Origin: an uncultured Eubacteriales bacterium
GTDB lineage: Bacteria > Bacillota > Clostridia > Oscillospirales > Oscillospiraceae
Reading direction: 5' to 3'
DNA length: 16,793 nt
NCBI GenBank assembly: GCA_900553805.1
Contig: USEU01000046.1
Location: forward strand, 1 to 16,793
In this document: positions 1 to 6,657 of the stretch, piece after piece
Layout: every line of letters begins with the position of its first letter
Position numbering within the stretch: position 1 is the first letter of the stretch
Made by a program: the position numbers and the translations under genes
Notes under the pieces: model-generated
The model's input: only the letters and a program-made list of their open reading frames with translations
What the model was told of the DNA's origin: nothing
Databases searched by the model: none

Positions 1-53
1 GAGCCAAAAATCCAGGCTGGGGCTTCTTGCCAAATTGTGCGGTGTTGCCCTAA
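1..53 (+). repeat. Right end of a second copy of the small inverted-repeat element (MITE-like), cut by the window edge
   Basis: Bases 1-49 are identical to bases 8334-8382, the right end of the complete element at 8160-8386. They end in the same terminal inverted repeat arm (CGGTGTTGCC). The next four bases are CTAA; the complete copy has TTAA there. Both fit YTAR, the 4-bp target duplication I know for the IS5 subgroup, so the element may be moved by an IS5-like transposase (inference). Only the right end is in view. The bases between it and the stop codon at 100 hold nothing recognisable. Confidence 0.85.
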
Positions 54-99
54 AAGAAGCAGAGCGTCAACTGCAAGAATCAACATAAGAGGAGGGCAT

Positions 100-3000
100 T
101 TAGATGCACCCGCACACATAGTTGAAGAACGTGTCCAGCGTCAGCTGCCACCTGGCCGCCTGCCGCATTTCGGAGTCGTTGAACAGCTCGCAGAAGCTCC
201 GCACCGCCCCCACCAGATTGGCAGGCGCGTGCTGGGTCGCTCCCTTGCCGGGCCGCAGCAGCATCCGCTGGAATTTCTCGCTGACGTTCTTGATCTGCTG
301 CCGGTAGGTGGTCTGCTGGTTCTGCTCGATCCGCGCCCGCTCCCGCGTCCGCCCGGCCTTCAGCAGCCGGTTCAGCTCCTCCGTCGCCCGCTCCACGGCC
401 TGATCCGCCTTGGTGGGCGCTCTGTGGCTGATGGCAGTCGCTCCGGCGATCACGTCATTTGCGATCTGCCGCGCCGTCAGTTCCATGTACAGGTCATACG
501 GGTTTTCCAGGCTCACCGCTGTCATTTCGCTTACCGTGTCCGCAATGTGCCGCAGCTGGTCGCCGGGACTTGTAATGCTGTCCGGGAACAGGTTCATGCC
601 GAAGCGATTCTGAAGCTCTGTCCACAGCTTCCCGATCTCCGTCCCCTTGCCCTTTTCGTTGAATTTTAACATTTTGTTCCGCTGCTCAAACTCCGAAAAG
701 TTTTGGAAGCTGCCGGTCAGTGCTTCATCTGCCTTGATGGCGTTCTGCCGAAGGAAATCCTTGATCTCCTGCCCGGTGCCCCATTGGTCGGCGTTGTAGT
801 TCGCGCCGCTGCCGCCGACCACCGACGCCGCGACCGCTTCCGCCGCATTTGTAATGTCGGCATAGCTGATGTCCCAATCGGCCTTGGTGACGTTCTTCAC
901 CAGCCATTCCAGCTCCGGCACGATCTCGTCCACCTCGGTCTGGCTGTGATACCGGCGCATGAGCTGGTTCGCCAGCGCCCTGATCTGCCACTTGGTCGCG
1001 GCTCTGCCCGTGACCTCCGTTTGCCCGCGCCAGTAATCCCGCTGCTCCTGAAGCAGCTCATTCTGCCGCTGTAACTCCTCGACTGTCTCCAGCTCCCGGC
1101 TGTATTTCTGCTTGACATTTTCACTTTGCTGTGCTACATTCTTCTTGGAAGAATCCTCAAATATACTGCCAGGCGATTTATTCGTAGTAGCGGTGGGCGA
1201 GGATTCTTCCTTTTTTATGGAAAAATCCCCCTGCTTCATGTTCACGATATCGTAGAACACCGCATCACCCTTGTCTGTAATTCCAACGACTACTTCCGCT
1301 TCATACTTTGCGTCTCCGCTGGCAATCAGCGTTGTTCCATGATCGAAGTCCACGAAGTTGTCCGTCCTCGGATGCTTCAGCTTCCCATCCCTTGCCCAGT
1401 CGGTGGTGGCGATCACAACATCATCTAAATTGTTTGCTGCACGCATTTTATCCAAGAACGCTGTGCTGTTCCACCAGAAGAGTTCGTTCGTGTATTCCGA
1501 ACGTGTAAATTCTTTCCTTGAAATCCGATTTACTTTCCTGGTGATCCCTTCAACCGCAATTCCGTCTTGGAATTTCAGCAGCGCCGCAGCCGCCGCCTTT
1601 TGTGCGGCTTCTTTGGTTTCCTGGTTCCAGTTGCTCAAGTCCAGATTGCTGAGAATATCTTCATCCACCACCGCAACGATCCTGCCGTCCGTTGTCAGCT
1701 CCCGGCTGTATCGGATGTCGCGCTTGTCGCTGTTGAAGCGCTCGGACAGGGGAATGACCTTCCCGTTGTCGTCGTACACCACGGCATCCGCAGATTTCAC
1801 CTGGTTCGATTTTCGCACGACGTAGCTGAGGCCCCGGCTCACCGGCTTCCCGTTTACCAGATCGCCGCCCTCATCCAGCACGATGGCGTCATAGTTCAGC
1901 CCGTTCTCGTCGATGTAACCCGCCAGGTCATACCCGTCCGTCCAGTCCGGCAGCCCAGTGCCCTGGATTTCGCTTAGTCCCAGCTCACCCCGCGCCTTCT
2001 GGAAGATCCTCCGCGCCTTTGCGTTCCGGGTGTCAAAGGGGTTTTCCATTTTTACGAACACGCTGTACAGGCTGTCCGGGTTGCCCCTCTGCGCGTACCG
2101 TTCGGCGTATTCCTTCTTGGGGGTGAAGTACTGCCAGTCCCTGAACTCTGTGAATCCGCCTCCCTTTTTGGAGCCGTGGTAGAACAGCGTCTTGTACCCC
2201 TGCTGCTCCGCCGCCTGATCCACCATCTTCCGCAGCTCCGTGCTGTTTCCCTCCGGGTCCTCCGCCAGCTCCATGTACTCGCTGTCCAGCTCCCGGCTGT
2301 ATTTCTGCTTGACATTCTGCTCCTGCTGTGCTACTCTAGCCTCAGAGGAACCCTCATGTATATCGCCAGGCGATTTGTTCGTAGTAGCGGTGGTTGAGGG
2401 TTCCTCATTTTTTATGGAGAAGTTCCCCGGCTGCATGTTCACAATATCGTAGAACACTGCCGCCCCCTTGTCCGTAATTCCCACGACCACCTCCGCTTCG
2501 TATTTTGCGTCTCCGCTGGCAATCAGCGTTGTTCCATGATCGAAGTCCACGAAGTTGTCCGTCCTCGGATGCTTCAGCTTCCCATCCCTTGCCCAGTCGG
2601 TAGTGGCGATCACGACATCATCCAAATTGTTTGCTGCACGCATTTTATCTGCGAATGCAGTGTTGCGTTCCCGGAAAAGCTGCTCTGTGTATTCCGAACG
2701 AGTAAATTCTCTTCTCGATCTTCGGGTCACCTCTCTGGTGATACCTTCAACCGCGATTCCGTCTTGAAATTTCAGCAGCGCCTCGGTGGCTGCCTTTTGG
2801 GCGGCCTTTTTTGTTTCCTGGTTCCAGTTGTCCAAGTCCAGATTGCTGAGAATATCCTCATCCACCACCGCAACAACCCTGCCGTCCGTCGTCAGCTCCC
2901 GGCTGTGCTTTACGTCCTCTGGGGCGCTATTTTTTTGTCCCTCGGCTTGCGCTTCGTTATTGGAATCCTGAATTCCGTTATCAGATGTCAGCATTTCGTT

Positions 3001-3165
3001 GTTGGCATCCTGTGCTCCGTTATTGGAATTCAGCGTCTCGTTCTTCGCCGCCTTCCGCAAATCCCGCAGGAACTGGCCGACCTCACCCGCCACGGTAGAT
3101 GTTTCTTCAGTTGCAAAGGCGTTCATCTTGCCCATGGCATCGCACACCATTTCCGAAATTTTCAT
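100..3165 (-). CDS. Large polyvalent protein fragment with duplicated LPD3-like modules and an ADP-ribosyltransferase-like module
   Basis: 1021 aa, modular, of the kind found in clostridial phages and conjugative elements. Residues 47-74 are four Asn-rich heptads. Residues 87-288 and 486-687 are two copies of one 202-aa module (e.g. FADKMRAANN, DFDHGTTLIASGDAKY, VVVGITDKG), resembling large-polyvalent-protein-associated domain LPD3 as I remember it. Residues 291-485 resemble the ART-PolyVal ADP-ribosyltransferase family (LFYHGS near 327-332, YFTPKKEYAERYA near 356-368, late KSADAVVYDDNGK). Every module starts with (H/Y)SREL, at 87, 289, 486 and 688. A coiled-coil-like stretch (about 691-712) opens a helical C-terminal region. 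Such proteins usually run far longer, and the last 25 residues look like an off-frame tail, so the 3' end is probably truncated. The ATG overlaps the upstream stop (ATGA) and has only a poor ribosome binding site. It is probably an internal Met exposed by a frameshift, so expression is doubtful. Confidence 0.7.
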   Translation of the reverse strand: MKISEMVCDAMGKMNAFATEETSTVAGEVGQFLRDLRKAAKNETLNSNNGAQDANNEMLTSDNGIQDSNNEAQAEGQKNSAPEDVKHSRELTTDGRVVAVVDEDILSNLDLDNWNQETKKAAQKAATEALLKFQDGIAVEGITREVTRRSRREFTRSEYTEQLFRERNTAFADKMRAANNLDDVVIATTDWARDGKLKHPRTDNFVDFDHGTTLIASGDAKYEAEVVVGITDKGAAVFYDIVNMQPGNFSIKNEEPSTTATTNKSPGDIHEGSSEARVAQQEQNVKQKYSRELDSEYMELAEDPEGNSTELRKMVDQAAEQQGYKTLFYHGSKKGGGFTEFRDWQYFTPKKEYAERYAQRGNPDSLYSVFVKMENPFDTRNAKARRIFQKARGELGLSEIQGTGLPDWTDGYDLAGYIDENGLNYDAIVLDEGGDLVNGKPVSRGLSYVVRKSNQVKSADAVVYDDNGKVIPLSERFNSDKRDIRYSRELTTDGRIVAVVDEDILSNLDLSNWNQETKEAAQKAAAAALLKFQDGIAVEGITRKVNRISRKEFTRSEYTNELFWWNSTAFLDKMRAANNLDDVVIATTDWARDGKLKHPRTDNFVDFDHGTTLIASGDAKYEAEVVVGITDKGDAVFYDIVNMKQGDFSIKKEESSPTATTNKSPGSIFEDSSKKNVAQQSENVKQKYSRELETVEELQRQNELLQEQRDYWRGQTEVTGRAATKWQIRALANQLMRRYHSQTEVDEIVPELEWLVKNVTKADWDISYADITNAAEAVAASVVGGSGANYNADQWGTGQEIKDFLRQNAIKADEALTGSFQNFSEFEQRNKMLKFNEKGKGTEIGKLWTELQNRFGMNLFPDSITSPGDQLRHIADTVSEMTAVSLENPYDLYMELTARQIANDVIAGATAISHRAPTKADQAVERATEELNRLLKAGRTRERARIEQNQQTTYRQQIKNVSEKFQRMLLRPGKGATQHAPANLVGAVRSFCELFNDSEMRQAARWQLTLDTFFNYVCGCI
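1105..1710 (-). repeat. 606-bp direct repeat, copy B (LPD3-like module)
   Basis: This encodes residues 486-687 of the polyvalent fragment. It has the same length as copy A (2302-2907) and the same orientation, with long near-identical blocks such as the stretch around GATCGAAGTCCACGAAGTTG (1341-1360 against 2539-2558). Divergence concentrates in the segment encoding the region after FTRSEYT (NELFWWNSTAFL against EQLFRERNTAFA) and in the Ser/Thr-rich linker before KQKYSREL. Confidence 0.85.
2217..2305 (-). repeat. 89-bp repeat (start of the ADP-ribosyltransferase-like module), intact context
   Basis: This is near-identical to 3795-3883. Both encode the junction KYSRELDSEYMELA followed by an Asp-Pro-Glu segment and end at Met-Val-Asp. 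Here the reading continues into the ADP-ribosyltransferase-like domain. In the other copy the domain is replaced by unrelated sequence in another frame. Confidence 0.85.
2302..2907 (-). repeat. 606-bp direct repeat, copy A (LPD3-like module)
   Basis: This encodes residues 87-288 of the polyvalent fragment and is the partner of 1105-1710. Both copies are exactly 202 codons and both run from an (H/Y)SREL motif to the lysine before the next one. That points to duplication of a whole module rather than a random segment. Confidence 0.85.
2944..3038 (-). repeat. Short tandem repeat (21-bp units, 42-bp higher-order period)
   Basis: Units beginning CGTTATTGG, CGTTATCAG, CGTTGTTGG and CGTTATTGG recur every 21 bp from 2955, with a 42-bp higher-order period (2955-2996 against 2997-3038). 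They encode the heptads SNNGAQD, ANNEMLT, SDNGIQD and SNNEAQA, an Asn/Gln-rich linker between the N-terminal segment and the first module. Units have diverged, so the expansion is not fresh. Confidence 0.75.
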
Positions 3166-4337
3166 GTTGACTTTTCGGAGAACCTGTGTACAATGCTGCT
3201 AGAAGCGATTGATTGTTGAAGTCGTGCGGGGAATTGGACCCCGGCGGCTGGCAAGGTCAGCGCTTCTTTTTTTGCGTAGTACACACCAATGTCACCGGCA
3301 TTTTCCTGTGCAATTGCTTCCGCCACAAGGCTCTTGACGGATTTCTCGTATACGCTGGAAATGGTGTTGACGTCCATCTGCTCACCGTTCACAGTGCGTT
3401 CCGCCGTGATTTCAATAGGCACCAGCAAAGATTTCTTTGCTGTACCAATGTCTACAATGGCTACCACACTGTGGGTACTACGCATGGGAGACACATTTTT
3501 GTTTACGTCCTTCGCGGCAATGACCATCACCGGGTCCTGGATGGCCTTGTAGATGTTCTTCAGCGCCGCGTCACCCAGTCCGTGGTAATGTGTGCCCCGC
3601 TTGTAATTCCCATCTTGCTTTGCCTCTGCCTCCGTCTTGGCGGCGGAATAGACATGTCCGCTCCCGATGGTCAGCGGCAGGGACGGCATCCCCAGCTGCC
3701 GGTATACCGTTGGGGTGTATCCCACGATCAGCTGTCGGGTGGTGGTATCCTGCATATTCAGGATGCTGTCTACCTCCTGTTGATATCGTCGGGTGATCCA
3801 CCATCTCCTGCAGCTCCCCCCGGTTTTCCTCCGGGTCCTTTGCCAGCTCCATGTACTCGCTGTCCAGCTCCCGGCTGTATTTCGTGGTCTCTTCTCGGAA
3901 CACATTGGAAAACTCTTCTCCGTAGAGATTGACATTTTGCTTGTTGTATGCTATACTCCCCACGTAGCCACCTTGACGCAGTTCGATAGGCGTATGGAAG
4001 CCTATTGTCCGAAGCAACGGGGTGGCTCGTTTTTTGTCCGCATACATCACAAAACTGTTTTTAACGAAACCAACCGCATCAGTTGTCTTTGTGTAAGCGC
4101 TTGTCACTTTCTGCATATCTGTAACGACAAAATGTCCTTCCGTTGGGCGGACATCAAATATGACCATGATCGGCAAATTGTTCTGAGCTTTTGCTGTCCC
4201 GAATAATTGCTGTCAATCTGTATCCCGTTTTGAAATCCAAAGCCACTCACTACAACGGGAACTACAACCTGCTTCCCATTGTGCCGGACTTCCAGCATTG
4301 CAACGACGCTGCTGTTCGATTTCGTGCCGGAGGTCAT
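3166..4337 (-). pseudogene. Frameshifted upstream part of the polyvalent-protein gene (MuF-C/PBECR-like modules)
   Basis: The coding sense continues upstream of the 1021-aa fragment but switches frame several times. About 4337-4210 reads VVAMLEVRHNGKQVVVPVVV and then NGIQIDSN. About 4205-3795 is in another frame (PIMVIFDVRPTEGHF, SFVMYADKKRATPLL, then KYSRELDSEYMELAKD). About 3792-3162 is back in the first frame (QEVDSILNMQ, LIVGYTPTVYRQLGMPSLPL, GTHYHGLGD, PVMVIAAKDV, VGVYYAKKEA-type ending). These segments resemble the MuF C-terminal / Barnase-EndoU-ColicinE5-RelE-like (PBECR) modules of polyvalent proteins, recalled from family patterns rather than from a search. The stop at 3162-3164 overlaps the ATG at 3165. 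Adding one base near 3171 would restore Glu-Lys-X-Asn-Met-Lys-Ile-Ser across the junction. It starts only 10 bp from the LysR stop and has no ribosome binding site, so it looks like a debris insertion. Confidence 0.75.
3795..3883 (-). repeat. 89-bp repeat, broken context
   Basis: Partner of 2217-2305. Directly after the Met-Val-Asp codons, near 3795, the sense jumps to a MuF-C/PBECR-like segment in a different frame. That places a deletion or recombination joint at about 3785-3797. Confidence 0.8.
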
Positions 4338-4347
4338 AGGGGAGGGA

Positions 4348-5238
4348 TCACTTCTGAAATTCCTTCTCCATGCAGAATTTCAGTACGGAATCGATCTGGG
4401 GGGAGATCCATTTGTCCCGGTGGTGGAGCAGCTGCTTCCAGATGGTCACCTGGATTTCGGGGATGTCCAGGTAGACAAGCGCCCCGGTCCGGCGGGCCTT
4501 TTCGGTGACGAAGTCCGGCAGGAACGAGACGCCCGCGCCCTTGCGCACCACGTCGCAAATCAGGTGGGGGTTGCCGATTTCCAGCACGGGGATGATCTCC
4601 AGGGAGCGCTGGGCCAGCTGCTCGTCCAGCAGGCGGCGATAGCTCATGCCTTTTTCCGTGAGGATGAAGGGCTGCTTCACCAGCTCATCCAGAGAGATTT
4701 CTTTCTTTTCGGCCAGGGAGGAGGCGGAGGAGACCACAAAATGACTTGCCACCTGCTCCTCCCGGACGATGACATACTCCGTGTTGTAGATGTGGCTCTC
4801 CAGGGTCAGAATGGCGTCTACCTCGTTGTGATCCAGCAGGCGGAACATTTCCTCCGTTCCGCCGGACACGATTTTCAGGCTGGTGCCGGGGTTGTGCTCC
4901 AGAAAATCCTGGAAATTGTCCTCCAGCAGAGAATTACACAAAGAGTCCGCAATGGCCAGGCGGACGCGCACGGAGCGGGTGCCGTCGGTTTGCAGAGTAT
5001 GCTTCAGCTCGGCGGTCATTTTCCCGATCTGGTGGGCGTAGGCCAGCACCTCCCGCCCCTTGTCCGTGAGCACCACGGTGCGGTTGATCCGCTCAAACAG
5101 GGGAAAGCCCAGCTCCTCCTCCAGCTGACGGATCTGGAAGGAGATGGTGGACTGGGAGCAGCCCAGCGCCTGCCCGGCCTTGGTAAAGCTGCCCAGCTCG
5201 GCAACACGGATAAAGGTGGTCAGGGTTTTCAGATCCAT
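4348..5238 (-). CDS. LysR-family transcriptional regulator, coupled to serine dehydratase
   Basis: 296 aa, the usual LysR length. The N-terminus is a classic winged helix-turn-helix (MDLKTLTTFIRVAELGSFTK, then SQSTISFQIRQLEEELG and LFERINRTVVLTDKG, residues 1-65). A linker helix and a periplasmic-binding-protein-like effector domain follow to the end. The ATG shares one base with the sdaA stop (TAATG), with an AGGAGG about 8 bases upstream inside the sdaA end, so the two are co-transcribed and probably translationally coupled. The likely role is control of serine catabolism or of its own operon. The effector cannot be read from sequence; serine, pyruvate or a sulfur/nitrogen signal are only guesses. 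The gene ends 10 bp before the polyvalent-protein relic and no terminator is visible there. Confidence 0.93.
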   Translation of the reverse strand: MDLKTLTTFIRVAELGSFTKAGQALGCSQSTISFQIRQLEEELGFPLFERINRTVVLTDKGREVLAYAHQIGKMTAELKHTLQTDGTRSVRVRLAIADSLCNSLLEDNFQDFLEHNPGTSLKIVSGGTEEMFRLLDHNEVDAILTLESHIYNTEYVIVREEQVASHFVVSSASSLAEKKEISLDELVKQPFILTEKGMSYRRLLDEQLAQRSLEIIPVLEIGNPHLICDVVRKGAGVSFLPDFVTEKARRTGALVYLDIPEIQVTIWKQLLHHRDKWISPQIDSVLKFCMEKEFQK

Positions 5239-6449
5239 TATCGTTTCCTCCTGGCGTACAGCCTGGCCAGGCCGCCCTCGCTGGTTTCCCGGAAGCGGGT
5301 GCTCAGGTTGACGCCGGTCTCATGCATGGCCCGGCACACCATGTCATAGCTGATGTTCCGGGAGCCGGTGAGAAAATAGCTCAGGTTGCAGGCGTTCATG
5401 GCCCGCATGGCGGCCACGGCGTTGCGCTCGATGCAGGGGATCTGCACCAGGCCGCAGATGGGGTCGCAGGTCAGCCCCAGATGGTGCTCCATGGCTACCT
5501 CGGCGGCGTATTCCACCTGATCCAGATCCTGCTGATACAGCTCTGCCAGGGCCGCTGCCGCCATGGAGCAGGCGGTGCCGATCTCCGCCTGGCAGCCGCA
5601 CTCCGCCCCAGAGATGGAGGCGTTGCTCTTGGTCAGATTTCCGATGATCCCGGCGGTGGCCAGCCCCCGGCAGATTTGCGCGTCGGTAAAGTCACGGGTC
5701 ACCTGGGCGTATTTCAGCACCGCCGGGAGCACCCCGCAGGCCCCGCAGGTGGGGGCGGTGACGATGGTGCCGTTGTCCGCGTTTTGCTCGGCCACGGCGT
5801 AGGCAAAGGCGGCGATCTGTTGGAATTCGTTCAGCGCCGGAATGTGGGCGTCCGGCGTCTGCTCATACAGGAATTTGGCCTTGCGCTGCACGTTCAGTCC
5901 GCCGGGCAGCACCCCGGAGGCGGCAAGTCCCTCGTCGATGGAGCGTTTCATCACCTGCCAGACCTCTTGAAGGAAGTCCCAGATCTCCGGCCCCTCGTTC
6001 AGCTCCACATAGTCGCTGAGGGTGTGGATGTAGCGCCACTTGCAGAAATCCGCGATCTCGGCGAAGGAGTGCTCCACATATACCTCCTCCGCATCCGTAT
6101 CCCGGCGGCCCGGAATGCGGATATCCCCGCCGCCAACAGACTCCACCCGCAGCCGTGCCAGCTCCTCGCCGCCCCGCAGCGCGATCAGGTCCAGGGTGTT
6201 GGGGTGGGCCTCCGGCAGAATTTCCTGAGAAAAGACGATCTCCGCCGGGAAGGGAGCCAACGTTTCCCGCAGCACCCGGTCGGTGCCGTGGCCCACGCCG
6301 GTCTTGCTCAGGGAGCCGTACAGAATCACCCGGAACGCATCCGCCTCCGGGTGCTCGCCGCGAAAAAGCCGGGCCGCCCGCTCCGGCCCCATGGTGTGCG
6401 AGGAACTGGGGCCTTTGCCAATCTTATAAATCTCTCGAATGGATTTCAT
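5238..6449 (-). CDS. sdaA: L-serine ammonia-lyase, iron-sulfur-dependent, single chain
   Basis: Converts L-serine to pyruvate and ammonia with a [4Fe-4S] cluster, in the cytoplasm. The 403-aa product carries the beta domain (SIREIYKIGKGPSSSHTMGP, residues 3-22) fused to the alpha domain, as in the one-chain enzymes. Cluster candidates are C286 (ECGCQAE), C328 (LTCDP) and C339 (IPCIERN). Their spacing of 42 and 11 residues equals that of the ligands I recall for the Legionella enzyme (C343, C385, C396). The TAPTCGACGVLPA segment (231-243) is also typical. The C-terminus ends in basic residues with no terminal Cys. The start at 6449 is preferred over one 57 bases upstream because AGAGGTG lies 5-6 bases before it and the longer form would run through the promoter region. 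The downstream LysR gene overlaps by one base. Confidence 0.95.
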   Translation of the reverse strand: MKSIREIYKIGKGPSSSHTMGPERAARLFRGEHPEADAFRVILYGSLSKTGVGHGTDRVLRETLAPFPAEIVFSQEILPEAHPNTLDLIALRGGEELARLRVESVGGGDIRIPGRRDTDAEEVYVEHSFAEIADFCKWRYIHTLSDYVELNEGPEIWDFLQEVWQVMKRSIDEGLAASGVLPGGLNVQRKAKFLYEQTPDAHIPALNEFQQIAAFAYAVAEQNADNGTIVTAPTCGACGVLPAVLKYAQVTRDFTDAQICRGLATAGIIGNLTKSNASISGAECGCQAEIGTACSMAAAALAELYQQDLDQVEYAAEVAMEHHLGLTCDPICGLVQIPCIERNAVAAMRAMNACNLSYFLTGSRNISYDMVCRAMHETGVNLSTRFRETSEGGLARLYARRKR

Positions 6450-6474
6450 AGGGCACCTCTGTATCTTTGTTAGC

Positions 6475-6480
6475 GTTATA
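6475..6480 (-). promoter_or_regulatory. Possible -10 box of sdaA
   Basis: On the minus strand TATAAC (5 of 6 to consensus) lies 25 bp before the sdaA ATG. No good -35 box stands at 16-18 bp, so the promoter is weak or needs an activator. A LysR-type activator encoded in the same operon would fit. Confidence 0.35.
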
Positions 6481-6566
6481 GTACCACGGATGGGGGAAAA
6501 GCGCAAGGCGGGGAAATAAGAAACTGTGATTTACTCCATTTTTTGCCGAATTGCTTCCGAAAATAC

Positions 6567-6595
6567 TGTACAGACCTTGACAGATGTGCTATAAT
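6567..6595 (+). promoter_or_regulatory. proS promoter (extended -10)
   Basis: TATAAT at 6590-6595 is preceded by TGC, giving an extended -10. TGTACA at 6567-6572 (4 of 6) stands 17 bp upstream. A perfect TTGACA at 6577-6582 is only 7 bp from the -10 and cannot pair with it. Transcription would start near 6602, leaving a leader of about 55 bases. Confidence 0.75.
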
Positions 6596-6606
6596 ACATT
6601 CAAATT

Positions 6607-6642
6607 TATCGTCTGAAACCCGGTGATCCGGGTATTGCGATA
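6607..6642 (+). promoter_or_regulatory. Two-step leader hairpin in front of proS
   Basis: ACCCGG (6618-6623) pairs perfectly with CCGGGT (6628-6633) over a TGAT loop. Outside it TATCG (6607-6611) pairs with CGATA (6638-6642), with a short asymmetric internal loop between. The outer stem ends 3 bases before the GGGAGG ribosome binding site (6645-6650). There is no T tract, so it is not a terminator. It is too short and lacks the elements for a T-box leader. A translational control element or mRNA-protecting structure is possible (inference). Confidence 0.5.
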
Positions 6643-6657
6643 CAGGGAGGAAAGAAT

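Noticed and set aside
3162..4337. Programmed ribosomal frameshifting in the polyvalent gene
   Set aside because: There are several frame changes, one at a clear recombination joint, and no slippery sequence with a downstream structure; decay explains it better.
5322..6473. 383-codon open frame antisense to sdaA
   Set aside because: Same reason: the sense strand encodes an unmistakable serine dehydratase with its cluster cysteines.
6596..6657. T-box riboswitch before proS
   Set aside because: The leader is about 55 bases with no T-box sequence, specifier stem or terminator.
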